Notes under the pieces: generated by a model
Told to the model about the DNA's origin: nothing
Database searches by the model: none
Seen by the model: only the letters and a program-made list of their open reading frames with translations
Translations under genes and position numbers: made by a program
Source of the DNA: Acidimicrobiaceae bacterium
GTDB lineage: Bacteria > Actinomycetota > Acidimicrobiia > Acidimicrobiales > RAAP-2
Length of the DNA: 64,000 nt
Assembly: GCA_003132305.1 (NCBI GenBank)
Contig: PKXJ01000018.1
Location: 83,563-147,562, forward strand
Reading direction: 5' to 3'
Shown here: one piece after another, positions 16,889-25,572 of the stretch
How positions within the stretch are numbered: position 1 is the first letter of the stretch
Layout of the letters: the number at the start of each line of letters is the position of its first letter

Positions 16889-19314
16889 CAGGTCACGCTC
16901 CCCACGACGTGCTTCTGACCGTCCGTGGACGCACCGTCTGGCGTGGTTAGGTCCCCGTTCTTCGCGCCGCCTTCGGCCTCGAGAGCCTTGAGGCCGCGAA
17001 GGACCTTTTCCGCCGTCAGTGGCAAATCGGTAATGCGGACTCCAGTGGCGCGGAACACGGCGTTCGCGATTGCGGGCATCACCGCCGGCAGCGATGTCTC
17101 ACCGATGCCGTGCAGCTCGGCATCTGGACGGCCGCTCTCCAAGATGTTGAGGTCGACCTCGTCAGGCATGTCATCAAAGCTCGCGATCATGTAGTCGGCG
17201 AGGCTGCCGTTCTGGAGTTGGCCATTGTCGTACAGCAACTCTTCCCAGAGCGCTTGGCCAAGCCCCATGGCGAGATTCCCCTCGGTTTGCAATTCGCCGT
17301 GAACTTGGTTCACGACGCGTCCGGCGTAGACGCCGGCGTGATACTTCACCACCTTGACGTGGCCGGTCTCGAGGTCAACCTCCACTTCCGCGGCGCCCGC
17401 AGCCTGGTGCCAGTGGACTGAGGCCACCCCTTGTCCGGATTCCGGATCGAGGCCGCCCTGCGTCTGAGAGAAGCCTCGGCCGACGATGTTCCCAGCGCGG
17501 GTGCGGCGCACGACCTCTTGGTACGACAGTCCTTGCTCCGGCGCTCCGATGACCGAGACGTGGCCATTGCGAATCTCGAGCTGAGATGCCTCCTCGTCCG
17601 AGAGTTCTGCGGCTCGCGATAGCAGTTGCTCTTTGACGTCCGAAATGGCCGCGGTGAGTGCGTGGCCCATCGACCAGCTCGAGCGACTCGAGCTGGTCTG
17701 CTGATCGTACGGAGTGACATCGGTGTCAACTCGCGCGACGCTGATGCGCCCGACAGGGATCTGAAGCTGATCGGAGGCAAGGTTCACGAGCAGGGTGTGC
17801 ACTCCCTGACCGAGTTCGATTGAGCTCGTCAAGATGTGCAAGCTTCCGTCGTCGTTCAACTTCACCGATGCCGTCGAGGTGGATGGCGTCACCGTGCTCT
17901 TGATGATGCACGACATCCCCTTGGCGCGAACTTTCTGACCCACACGTTCGGGCGCCGCCGACCAATCCCAGCCGATCCTGTCGCGCGCCGTCGTGAGGAG
18001 CTCTCTGAAATGCACATCGTGCATAAGCTCTCCGGTGCAGAAGGGCTCTCCGTCCACAAGGAGGTTCTTCATGCGCAACTCGTAGGGATCCATTTCGAGC
18101 CGATGAGCGATCATGTCGATCTGCGAGTCATACGCCCACGCAGCTTGGGAGATGCCGTAGCCACGAAATGCTCCGGCGGGAGTCACGTTCGTATAGACCG
18201 CATGGGAATCGATCCATACGTGAGGAATCGAGACGGGGCCATTCGTGCCGTACCCGCCGTTCTTGATCAGGCGCGGACCGATGTCGGCATAAGCACCGGT
18301 GTTGAATAGGGCGAGGACCTTGCGGGCGAGGATTCTGCCGTCCGAACGAACCCCGGTCTTCATGTAGATCTTGACGCCGTGCTTCGTGATCGTGACGAAT
18401 TCCTCGTCGCGCGCGTTCTGGAGCCGCACTGGCCGTCCTGAGAAGTACGAAAGCGCGGCTGCGATCGGCTCAATGCTCGGATAGCACTTCGAGCCGTACG
18501 CGCCACCTAACGGCGGTGCGATGACTTGCACCGCGGAAGCGGGAAGCCCGAAAATCTCCGCGATCTGTCCGCGCACCATGTACGGGATCTGTGTTCCGGT
18601 CGTTATGACGATCCGCGACCGCTCAACACTCGCAATGCAACAATGCGTCTCCAGCGGAACATGTTGGACTGACGGGCTCGTGAAGACATCTTCGAAGATG
18701 TGGTCGCTTTGCGCGAATCCAGATTCGATATCTCCTCGTCGGACCTTGAACGTGTTGCACGTGTTCGGGTCACCGGAGCGGTTGATCAATATGTCAGCGA
18801 AGGTCGCGCCGAGCTCGGGCCGCTCTTCGTGCAGAATCGGTGCACCGTTCGCCATAGCCTCTTCTGGAGTGAAGACCGCGGGAAGCTCCTCGTACTCAAC
18901 GTCGATGAGTGCCAAAGCGGTGACGGCGATATCGCGATCCTCCGCAGCCACCGCAACGACGGGCTCGCCGACGAATCTCACCTTGTCAATGGCGAGGATC
19001 GGTTGGTCACGAAACACCGGGCCGAACCGGGCTTTGAAGGCACCTCGAACGACAATGTCAGCTCCCGTCAGGATCGTGTGAACACCGGGAACTTCTTTCG
19101 CACGAGACACGTCGATGCGCGTGATTCTCCCGTGCGCGATCTGGCTTCTAAGCAAGACGGCATGAAGCATGCCCTGCACCTCGACGTTCGTCGCGAAGGG
19201 TACCCGCCCCGTCACGCGTTCGTAGCTGTCAATCATTCCGGAACGACCCTCGCGCCACGTAGACGCTTCTCGGCCTCCAGATTCCACGAATTCAGCATCC
19301 TTTGTGTCCATCAC
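16888..19314 (-). CDS. Molybdenum hydroxylase molybdopterin-binding subunit
   Basis: An 808-residue catalytic subunit of the xanthine dehydrogenase/CO dehydrogenase superfamily, hydroxylating a C-H carbon with water at the Mo centre. Family landmarks in order: RVTGRVPFATNVEV at the start, APPLGGAYGSKCYPS at the Mo-pterin site, GAFRGYGISQAAWAYD and, near the C-terminus, GIGETSLPAV with the catalytic Glu. I do not see the AYxCSFR active-site loop of true form I CO dehydrogenase. N-heterocyclic, purine-like or aldehyde substrates are therefore more likely. The initiator is GTG followed by ATG. Flanked by the FAD and FeS subunit genes in one operon. Confidence 0.95.
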   Translation of the reverse strand: MMDTKDAEFVESGGREASTWREGRSGMIDSYERVTGRVPFATNVEVQGMLHAVLLRSQIAHGRITRIDVSRAKEVPGVHTILTGADIVVRGAFKARFGPVFRDQPILAIDKVRFVGEPVVAVAAEDRDIAVTALALIDVEYEELPAVFTPEEAMANGAPILHEERPELGATFADILINRSGDPNTCNTFKVRRGDIESGFAQSDHIFEDVFTSPSVQHVPLETHCCIASVERSRIVITTGTQIPYMVRGQIAEIFGLPASAVQVIAPPLGGAYGSKCYPSIEPIAAALSYFSGRPVRLQNARDEEFVTITKHGVKIYMKTGVRSDGRILARKVLALFNTGAYADIGPRLIKNGGYGTNGPVSIPHVWIDSHAVYTNVTPAGAFRGYGISQAAWAYDSQIDMIAHRLEMDPYELRMKNLLVDGEPFCTGELMHDVHFRELLTTARDRIGWDWSAAPERVGQKVRAKGMSCIIKSTVTPSTSTASVKLNDDGSLHILTSSIELGQGVHTLLVNLASDQLQIPVGRISVARVDTDVTPYDQQTSSSRSSWSMGHALTAAISDVKEQLLSRAAELSDEEASQLEIRNGHVSVIGAPEQGLSYQEVVRRTRAGNIVGRGFSQTQGGLDPESGQGVASVHWHQAAGAAEVEVDLETGHVKVVKYHAGVYAGRVVNQVHGELQTEGNLAMGLGQALWEELLYDNGQLQNGSLADYMIASFDDMPDEVDLNILESGRPDAELHGIGETSLPAVMPAIANAVFRATGVRITDLPLTAEKVLRGLKALEAEGGAKNGDLTTPDGASTDGQKHVVGSVT

Positions 19315-19327
19315 GTTTATCCCTTAC

Positions 19328-20248
19328 TCACTGATCTCTCCGCGGCATCTCATCCGGAATTGAACTACTGCGGGATGGACTGGGTGACGCGTAGGCATCC
19401 TCACGAACGCGTTCGAGGGCCCGTCGCACCCATACTCTGATCATCTCTTTTCGATACCAAGACGAACCGCGCATGTCATCCAATGTATCCGTCTGTTCCG
19501 CGTATGCCTCAGCGATCTCACCGATGACCGACGCGCGCAGATCGCTCTCATCGCCGGCCCGGTCGATCGCAGGGACATGCTGTGGCGTTTCCGACGCGGC
19601 GCCGATCGCGATCCGCACGTTGTGGAATAAACCTCCGTAGAACTGAGCGCTAGCGAATACGCCGACGCAGGGTCGGTCTTCGGAAGCACGGCTTACGTAC
19701 TTCTCGTACACGGCGTAGGTGCCAGACGGCGGTATCGGGACATCGATGGCGACGATGAGTTCGTCAAAATCAAGTTCCGTCTCGTAGAACGACCGGTAGA
19801 ACGACAACAAGGGTCGTCGGCGCTCGCCGCTTGGTGAGGTGGTGATGACGTCAGCGCCGAGACCCAGCAGCACTGCGGGTGGGTCCGAGGCATAGTCAGC
19901 CTCCGCGACGACACCGCCGACAGTTGCGGCGTTGCGGACGCGAACATTCGCCACCGTGCCGAAGGTATAGGCCAGTATCGGCAGGACAGCTCGAACCTCT
20001 GCACTGAGTTCCACCTCGCGATGCGTGCAGAGGGCGCCAACGCGAAGCCGAGAATCCTCTTCGTGGATTTCTCGCAGACCAGGAAGCCCCCCAACATAGA
20101 TGAGGGCATCCGGTTCAATGAGGCCCTGACGGAGCATGATCGTCATCGCGGTCGACCCAGCAACCACCTTGGCTGCGCCTTCAAATGATCGCAGCAGTTC
20201 GACGGCCTCGTCACTGGATTCCGGGCGAAGGAACCTAGGCGCTAGCAA
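19328..20248 (-). CDS. Molybdenum hydroxylase FAD-binding subunit (CoxM-like)
   Basis: A 306-residue FAD subunit of the same hydroxylase. The two FAD diphosphate-binding segments are seen as VAGSTAMTIMLRQG (about 36-50) and ATVGGVVAEADYASDP (about 108-123), followed by the C-terminal domain. A TTG start at 20248 has GGGAGG seven bases upstream. It begins the catabolic half of the operon after a 210-base gap from livF. The subunit order FAD, Mo, FeS is a common arrangement for this class. Confidence 0.93.
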   Translation of the reverse strand: MLAPRFLRPESSDEAVELLRSFEGAAKVVAGSTAMTIMLRQGLIEPDALIYVGGLPGLREIHEEDSRLRVGALCTHREVELSAEVRAVLPILAYTFGTVANVRVRNAATVGGVVAEADYASDPPAVLLGLGADVITTSPSGERRRPLLSFYRSFYETELDFDELIVAIDVPIPPSGTYAVYEKYVSRASEDRPCVGVFASAQFYGGLFHNVRIAIGAASETPQHVPAIDRAGDESDLRASVIGEIAEAYAEQTDTLDDMRGSSWYRKEMIRVWVRRALERVREDAYASPSPSRSSSIPDEMPRRDQ

Positions 20249-20458
20249 TGTCGTGCCTCCCTACGTCTTGTGGTGACGAGTGCGGCTGGCTCGCTCTTTT
20301 GCTGCGCGCCGTCAATGGTGAACACGTCGAAGCCAAACGCCCCGAATCTCTCCCGGACTGTCGGCGGGAGCTTCGCATCACCGCTGGCGCCGTCATCTGA
20401 CGACGTCCCGCACGCATCTCTTGATGAACACCGCCGCCTGTGATCCATTTCGTTGGTC
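20249..20458 (-). other. Gap between livF and the hydroxylase genes, perhaps a gene remnant
   Basis: The operon is interrupted here by 210 bases. One minus-strand frame (20242-20481) contains RERFGAFGFDVFTIDG, which resembles the FGW/F-xxxx-DGH region of transketolase-type ThDP enzymes, but nothing else of that family is present. I read it as a probable remnant or chance match. No strong hairpin is seen. Confidence 0.25.
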
Positions 20459-21244
20459 TCATGATTCGTCCACTTGGTCATCGATTAACTCGTCAACCGC
20501 TGCACCGAGCATGACTTCCATGGCCGATTCACTCGAAAGAATCTCGCGTGCCGGCGCTCTCAGCCTTATTGAGCCCCCTGCCATGACACATCCCACGTCT
20601 CCCACCATCAGCGCATCCTTGGCGCGCTGCTCGATGAGGAGGACAGCGGCTCCGTTGTCTGCAATGCGGCGCACCTCATGAGCGAGAAAGTCCTCCGCTA
20701 AGCGAGGCGACAGCCCGGCTGTCGGTTCGTCGAGGATGACGACGGAGGGCGCCAGCATGAGCACTCGCGCCACCGCGAGCATCTTCCGCTCGCCTCCACT
20801 TAGGTTCACCGCGAGACACTTGGCGAGTCCCTCAAGTTGCGGGAACGTCTCGCCGACGAACGCTCGCCTCTGGCGATACATGGCCTTGTCCAGGGTGTAG
20901 GCGCTGACAACCAAATTTTGCTCAACCGTAAGCGTGTTGAAGACATCCTTCACTTGCGGCACGTACCCGACTCCGCGTCTCACGCGCAAATCACTACGCA
21001 GAGCGCTGATGTTGTTGCCGTTGTGCAGAATCTCTCCCTTGAGGACGGGAATCACGCCCGCTAGGCACTTGGCCAACGTGCTCTTGCCAGACCCGTTCGG
21101 GCCGACCAAAACGGTGATCTCGCCCGCGACCATCTCGAGATCAATATTGTGGACGACCATCTCACCGCCGTATCCGGCACACAGTCCCTTCGTCCACAGC
21201 GTGGCCATGCGGCTGTCCGTCTGAATGGAGCTCATCTCGATCAT
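20459..21244 (-). CDS. livF: Liv-type ABC transporter ATPase (LivF)
   Basis: A 261-residue ABC ATPase of the branched-chain amino acid/urea (HAAT) family. Walker A is GPNGSGKST, the Q-loop segment is VGYVPQVKDVF, the signature is LSGGERKML and Walker B is VVILDEPTAGLS. The protein is LivF-like in lacking the long insertion of LivG. It is the fourth transporter gene of the minus-strand operon, 33 bases after the livMG fusion, and is expected to pair with the LivG half of that fusion at the membrane. Confidence 0.92.
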   Translation of the reverse strand: MIEMSSIQTDSRMATLWTKGLCAGYGGEMVVHNIDLEMVAGEITVLVGPNGSGKSTLAKCLAGVIPVLKGEILHNGNNISALRSDLRVRRGVGYVPQVKDVFNTLTVEQNLVVSAYTLDKAMYRQRRAFVGETFPQLEGLAKCLAVNLSGGERKMLAVARVLMLAPSVVILDEPTAGLSPRLAEDFLAHEVRRIADNGAAVLLIEQRAKDALMVGDVGCVMAGGSIRLRAPAREILSSESAMEVMLGAAVDELIDDQVDES

Positions 21245-21277
21245 CCGCCTGGAACCAGCGCGGGATCGCTTGCTGCG

Positions 21278-23140
21278 CTACCCGCTGAAATAAGCACTCA
21301 GCACATCCTCACGCTTTCGAAGCTCCGCCAAGGTTCCAGAGGCTAAGACACTTCCGTTGGCCATCACATACACATTGTCACACACTCGGTCGACGACCTC
21401 GAGCTGATGCTCAACGAGTAGCACCGTGACTCCGGCATCCACGATGCTTCGTAGGTGATCCTCGATCTCACGGATCCGACCGGGATTCACGCCTGCAGTT
21501 GGCTCATCAAGTAGCAACAGTTTCGGCTCGGTCATCAACGCACGCGCGATTTCTACGAGACGACGCTCCCCGCCGCTCAGAGTGCCAGCCAACTGATCGG
21601 ACTTCGAAGCCAAATTCACTCTTTCGAGAAGCGCCCACGCTCGGTCGATTAATTCAACTTCTTTCCGTCGCCAGCGACGACCCCAGAAGCATCCGGCGAA
21701 ACTGTTCATGTCACGATCCCGCGAACCGACGAGCAGATTCTCCATGACCGTCAGCTTTGGGAACTCGCTCGCTAGTTGGAACGTCCGCACCACTCCTAGC
21801 CGAGCCCGCTTATGCGCCGGAAGGCCGGTGACATCTTCGCCATCGACCAAGATCCGACCGGAGTCGCTGCGTTCAGATCCGGCCAACATGTTGAGGAGGG
21901 TCGACTTGCCAGCACCGTTCGGGCCAATGAGTCCGACGCACGTTCCGGCGTGCGCCTCGAGAGTGGCTGACTCCACTGCCAGCACGCCACCAAACCTCCG
22001 GCTGAGTCCTTCTGCACGTAGCACGAGGTCGCCCGGGTGCTCAGAAGGTGCATGACCTTGGGGAGGGGAGCTGTCGGTGGACTCCGCCATCATTAATGGA
22101 GCGTCGTCTCCATTCATTTCGCGGTCCCGCGCTCTAACACCCTTGTCCCAACTTGCCGCACGGTCGCCACTACTAGTTGCTAGGGCTGAACTCGGATGTC
22201 GATACCTACGCGGCCGCTCTGGAAGGATTCCTTGAGGTCGGAACCACAACATGACGAGTGTGATCAACCCGATAAGAACCCACTGCATCGACGCCTCGAA
22301 CACCGGGGAAGGTCCGAACGTCGGGAGATAGGTACTGCCTTCACCGATCGCGATTGAGATCAGGAAGGTACCCAAAATCACGCCGCGCCGATTGCCTGTA
22401 CCGCCGACGACAATCGCGGTAAAGAGCACGAACGTCTCCGGATACAGCCATCCCGACGGTGCCCAAGCTCCGATATATTCAACCAAAAGGGCACCACTGA
22501 TCCCGGCGAGCACGCCGCCAATCGTGAATGCGATGATTTGGAGGCGAACCACGTCCTTGCCTAGCGCGGACGCCGCAGCTTCGTTGTCTCGTGCGGCTCG
22601 AAGGCTCCGGCCCCACGGCGACTCAGTGACGCGAAGGGAGATCCAGTACGCGGCGGCGAGCAAGACGAAACACCACGCGGCGTAGAGCCAAATGAAGTCT
22701 TCGGAACCGAAGTGATTGAACCACTTCGCCGGGCCAGGAACGAGTGCGATTCCGGTCGACCCGTTGAAGAGTGTCGTGACACCCTCAATGAGGGCAGTTG
22801 CAAACACAGCGGTGACGAGCATCACCATGGCCTGATAGTCCCGGCGGAGTTTGCGAAGCACCACAACTCCGACCAACGCCGCAAGAGCCCCAGCAACCAA
22901 GCCCGCTGCGAGCACCGGTAGCGGGAAGGGCCAGTGGTAGCCACCGATGTATTGCTGAAACCCGCCATTTCCGGAATCCGGACCGAGGGTCACGATCGCC
23001 GCCACATACGCGCCAGCTGCTTGGAACACGATGAAGCCAAGGCTGAGGATTCCGGCAACCCCGTACTGCAGATTGAGCCCGAGCGCGGCTACCCCATCAA
23101 TGAGGAGGTAGATGAGCAACGTGCCGACGTAGTATGTCAC
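21278..23140 (-). CDS. Fused Liv-type permease and ATPase (LivM-LivG)
   Basis: A 620-residue fusion. The first roughly 330 residues are a LivM-type permease with many hydrophobic helices, including LGLNLQYGVAGILSLG and the EAA-like loop around SLRAARDNEAAASALG. A hydrophilic linker (about 330-370, rich in Arg, Ser and Asp) joins a LivG-type ATPase with Walker A GPNGAGKST, signature LSGGERRLV and Walker B LLLLDEPTAG. The frame is continuous, so this is a real fusion. It begins four bases after livH and completes a four-protein importer with LivK, LivH and LivF. Substrate unknown but presumably that of the downstream enzymes. Confidence 0.93.
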   Translation of the reverse strand: MTYYVGTLLIYLLIDGVAALGLNLQYGVAGILSLGFIVFQAAGAYVAAIVTLGPDSGNGGFQQYIGGYHWPFPLPVLAAGLVAGALAALVGVVVLRKLRRDYQAMVMLVTAVFATALIEGVTTLFNGSTGIALVPGPAKWFNHFGSEDFIWLYAAWCFVLLAAAYWISLRVTESPWGRSLRAARDNEAAASALGKDVVRLQIIAFTIGGVLAGISGALLVEYIGAWAPSGWLYPETFVLFTAIVVGGTGNRRGVILGTFLISIAIGEGSTYLPTFGPSPVFEASMQWVLIGLITLVMLWFRPQGILPERPRRYRHPSSALATSSGDRAASWDKGVRARDREMNGDDAPLMMAESTDSSPPQGHAPSEHPGDLVLRAEGLSRRFGGVLAVESATLEAHAGTCVGLIGPNGAGKSTLLNMLAGSERSDSGRILVDGEDVTGLPAHKRARLGVVRTFQLASEFPKLTVMENLLVGSRDRDMNSFAGCFWGRRWRRKEVELIDRAWALLERVNLASKSDQLAGTLSGGERRLVEIARALMTEPKLLLLDEPTAGVNPGRIREIEDHLRSIVDAGVTVLLVEHQLEVVDRVCDNVYVMANGSVLASGTLAELRKREDVLSAYFSG

Positions 23141-23143
23141 GAT

Positions 23144-24019
23144 TCAGCCGCTCCGCACTTGTGCCGTACCGAGGATCCCTTGCGGCCGGAGCAGCAAGAC
23201 CAGGATCAAGAGGGCAAATCCGACGACGACCTGATATTCAGACGCCGGGACCGCGACGATTTCTTCTGATACGCCGACGATGAGCGCTCCCAAGATTGCG
23301 CCAACCGGCCGGCCGACCCCTCCGACCACCGCCGCAGCAATGATCGTCACAAGGAACACATTGCCTGTTGTCGGCGTGAACTGCCCGATGGTGAGAGCCA
23401 ACGACACGCCAGCTAGTCCGCAAAGGAAGCCGGAGATCAGCCACGCGATGTCTTCCATCCGATCAGTTGGGACGCCACAGTTGCCAGCCAGATCGGAATT
23501 CTCAGCGGTTGCGCGCATCGCCGAACCGAGTTTCGTGCCCCTTAATAGGGCCTGGACCGCGACCATCGCCACGACCGCGACGCCGACGATGATGGTCTCA
23601 TAGTTGGTGAACCGAAAGGGGCCGAATGCGTAAGCGATCTGTGTCGGCAATTGGTACGAAAAGAAGTTGTCGCCCACGATCCCTTCCAGCAGGTTCGCCA
23701 TCATGAGGGCGACGGCGAGCGTAACCAGCACGATCGTGAATCTGTTTGCTTGCTTGCGAACAAAGTGCCGGTATACGAGGCGGTTGATTAGGTAAGAAAG
23801 CACCGAACCTGTGATGCCGCCAACCGCTAACGCACCCCAAAGCCCAGCCCCGTGATTCAAGCTGACATACGCCGCGTACATTGCAACGACCATGACAGAG
23901 CCATAGGCCAAGTTGAAAACGTTCGAGACGGCGAATTGAAGAGTGAAGCCCACGGCCCCGACGGCCAAAAGTGCTGCCGTGACGATCCCGAACCCGAATG
24001 CTTGGTAATAAATCTGCAC
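23144..24019 (-). CDS. livH: Liv-type ABC transporter permease (LivH)
   Basis: A 291-residue polytopic permease of the LivH family, starting at GTG 24019. The first helix and family signature read GFTLQFAVSNVFNLAYGSVM. The later cytoplasmic loop TKLGSAMRATAENSDLAGNCG is the EAA-type ATPase contact. It partners with the LivM half of the adjacent fusion to form the channel. A disrupted copy of its first 54 codons lies at 6654-6818. The 140 bases between livK and livH contain a weak hairpin near 24124-24145 that could lower permease expression relative to the receptor. Confidence 0.92.
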   Translation of the reverse strand: MQIYYQAFGFGIVTAALLAVGAVGFTLQFAVSNVFNLAYGSVMVVAMYAAYVSLNHGAGLWGALAVGGITGSVLSYLINRLVYRHFVRKQANRFTIVLVTLAVALMMANLLEGIVGDNFFSYQLPTQIAYAFGPFRFTNYETIIVGVAVVAMVAVQALLRGTKLGSAMRATAENSDLAGNCGVPTDRMEDIAWLISGFLCGLAGVSLALTIGQFTPTTGNVFLVTIIAAAVVGGVGRPVGAILGALIVGVSEEIVAVPASEYQVVVGFALLILVLLLRPQGILGTAQVRSG

Positions 24020-24159
24020 TCTCGATCACCTAATCTGATTATCGACGCTCCGACGGTACCTGCGAACTGCTGCGACCCGTCTCTCAGGGTTCTAATCCAC
24101 CAACTCTTTTCCGAGTCTGGCGCTCCCCTCAACAACTCAGGGGCAAGCTGCGTCAGTTC

Positions 24160-25479
24160 TCACGAGAGCTTCGATATCTCAGCGGTCGAGATCAATTTGA
24201 CCACTTGCACTGCGCCCGACGCACCCTTGGTGGTGTACTTGACAAGAGCAAATTCGCCGGGCGAGTTATGGTACTTGTTGAACACAACCGAACCGGTAGC
24301 TCCGACGTAACGAATACTCTTCCCCGTGGCGAGTGCCGCCTTTCCCTGCGCGAAGGTGTTCACGACCACAGCCTTGGCGTTGAGCTCAGTCACCTTTTCG
24401 ATGAACGGGTTGTACACCACGGGGTTCGTGCTCTTTGCCTCGATCATGGCTAGAGCCATGATGTTCACGGTATCGAAAGCTGCCATCGCGAAGATGTCGG
24501 TTTCGAATTGCGCCGGATTCGAAGTGTGAGTCTTCAGCAGTGACGACTTGAACAGCTTGTAGGCGACACCGCTGAACGGAGAGAACGGGGTGGCCGTGTA
24601 GTGGATCGACGCCAATAGCTTTGCCCCGATGGCTAGGCCGACTGCGGAGGTCCAAGCTGCGTATTGCGTTCCTGACGTTCCATAAATGAGCGGAAGCTTG
24701 TGCGTGAGCTGCTGAAGATCCTTCATGAAGGTGGCTTCCGTCTGAGGATCCGCTTCGGTCACGATCGCTTGCGGGTGTGCCGCGAGCACCTGAGCTGCCT
24801 GGGTCGAGTACGAAGGCTGACCGCTGGGCAGCACCAAACTGATAGCAATCTTGCCTCCGAGCTTCTTGAACGCGTTGGCAAACGGAACGATATTCGTCTC
24901 GTTTGTTGCCGCATCTCCGAACACCGACGCAACTCGGGTGATACCCGCTCCGTGTGCGGCGATGGCGAGCGCGGTAGCCGTGGCGACATCGGGAGGCAAG
25001 ACGCGCCAGAAATACTTGTCTGTTTGCCGGTTGAACTCCGACGATCCAGTCGTCGGGAACATCGGTAGGTGCGCCGCGCCAAAGATCGGAACCACAGTCG
25101 GGGCGGTACCGCCATCTGGTCCAATCACGCCAACGAGGTTCGACGTCGTGCTCGCGAGCTTGTGCGCCTCGGGTACGCCGTCAACGGGATCGCCCCGGGA
25201 GTCTGCGGCCTTGCACGTCAACTGATGGCCCAGCACCCCACCATCGGAGTTGACGATTGCCGCAGCTGCAAGGCAAGGGTCGTAACTTTCCGGACCGAAG
25301 CTGGCGTTCGCTCCCGAGAATGATGAGAAAACGCCAACCGTCAATGGAACCGACGAACTTTTGGCGCGCGCCCCCGACGCGCCGGCGGTGCCGAAGGACG
25401 CCAGCAACGTGCCACCAACGACGAGCAGTGCGGACGCGACGAAGCGACTCCACCGAGAGACTTTCATTTGAGTTGCCAT
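24160..25479 (-). CDS. livK: Branched-chain amino-acid-type ABC binding protein (LivK)
   Basis: A 439-residue secreted receptor and the first gene of the transport/catabolic operon. The ATG at 25479 is preferred because GGGGGG lies about nine bases upstream; the open frame extends to 25527 without a ribosome site. The signal peptide is visible (VASALLVVGGTLLASFG ending near GASGARA), and the mature protein begins PLTVGVFSSFSGANASFGPE. It is a paralogue of the receptor at 6859-8178 with the same length. Transcription probably starts near 25512 from the promoter at 25519-25547. Confidence 0.92.
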   Translation of the reverse strand: MATQMKVSRWSRFVASALLVVGGTLLASFGTAGASGARAKSSSVPLTVGVFSSFSGANASFGPESYDPCLAAAAIVNSDGGVLGHQLTCKAADSRGDPVDGVPEAHKLASTTSNLVGVIGPDGGTAPTVVPIFGAAHLPMFPTTGSSEFNRQTDKYFWRVLPPDVATATALAIAAHGAGITRVASVFGDAATNETNIVPFANAFKKLGGKIAISLVLPSGQPSYSTQAAQVLAAHPQAIVTEADPQTEATFMKDLQQLTHKLPLIYGTSGTQYAAWTSAVGLAIGAKLLASIHYTATPFSPFSGVAYKLFKSSLLKTHTSNPAQFETDIFAMAAFDTVNIMALAMIEAKSTNPVVYNPFIEKVTELNAKAVVVNTFAQGKAALATGKSIRYVGATGSVVFNKYHNSPGEFALVKYTTKGASGAVQVVKLISTAEISKLS

Positions 25480-25518
25480 CGCTGCATTCCCCCCTAAATG
25501 TTCGAATTTTTTGATGTG

Positions 25519-25547
25519 GTATAACATATCATATTGGACCGCGTCAA
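25519..25547 (-). promoter_or_regulatory. Promoter of the liv/hydroxylase/ubiD operon
   Basis: On the minus strand, TTGACG (25547-25542) and TTATAC (25524-25519) are 17 bases apart. The spacer contains ATATGATATG, related to the TGATATATCA palindrome over the two other TTGAC promoters in the window. It lies 40 bases upstream of livK and also in the divergent region of the asparaginase operon, so one regulator could control both directions. Confidence 0.65.
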
Positions 25548-25572
25548 GTTAAGTTGAAAGAAAAATCCGTCT

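Noticed and set aside
16888..19314. True form I CO dehydrogenase (CoxL)
   Set aside because: The AYxCSFR active-site loop is not seen, and the gene context (UbiD, amidohydrolase) points to a ring substrate.
20242..20481. Transketolase-like gene in the gap between livF and the hydroxylase genes
   Set aside because: Only about 16 residues look similar and no ThDP motif is present; kept only as a possible remnant.
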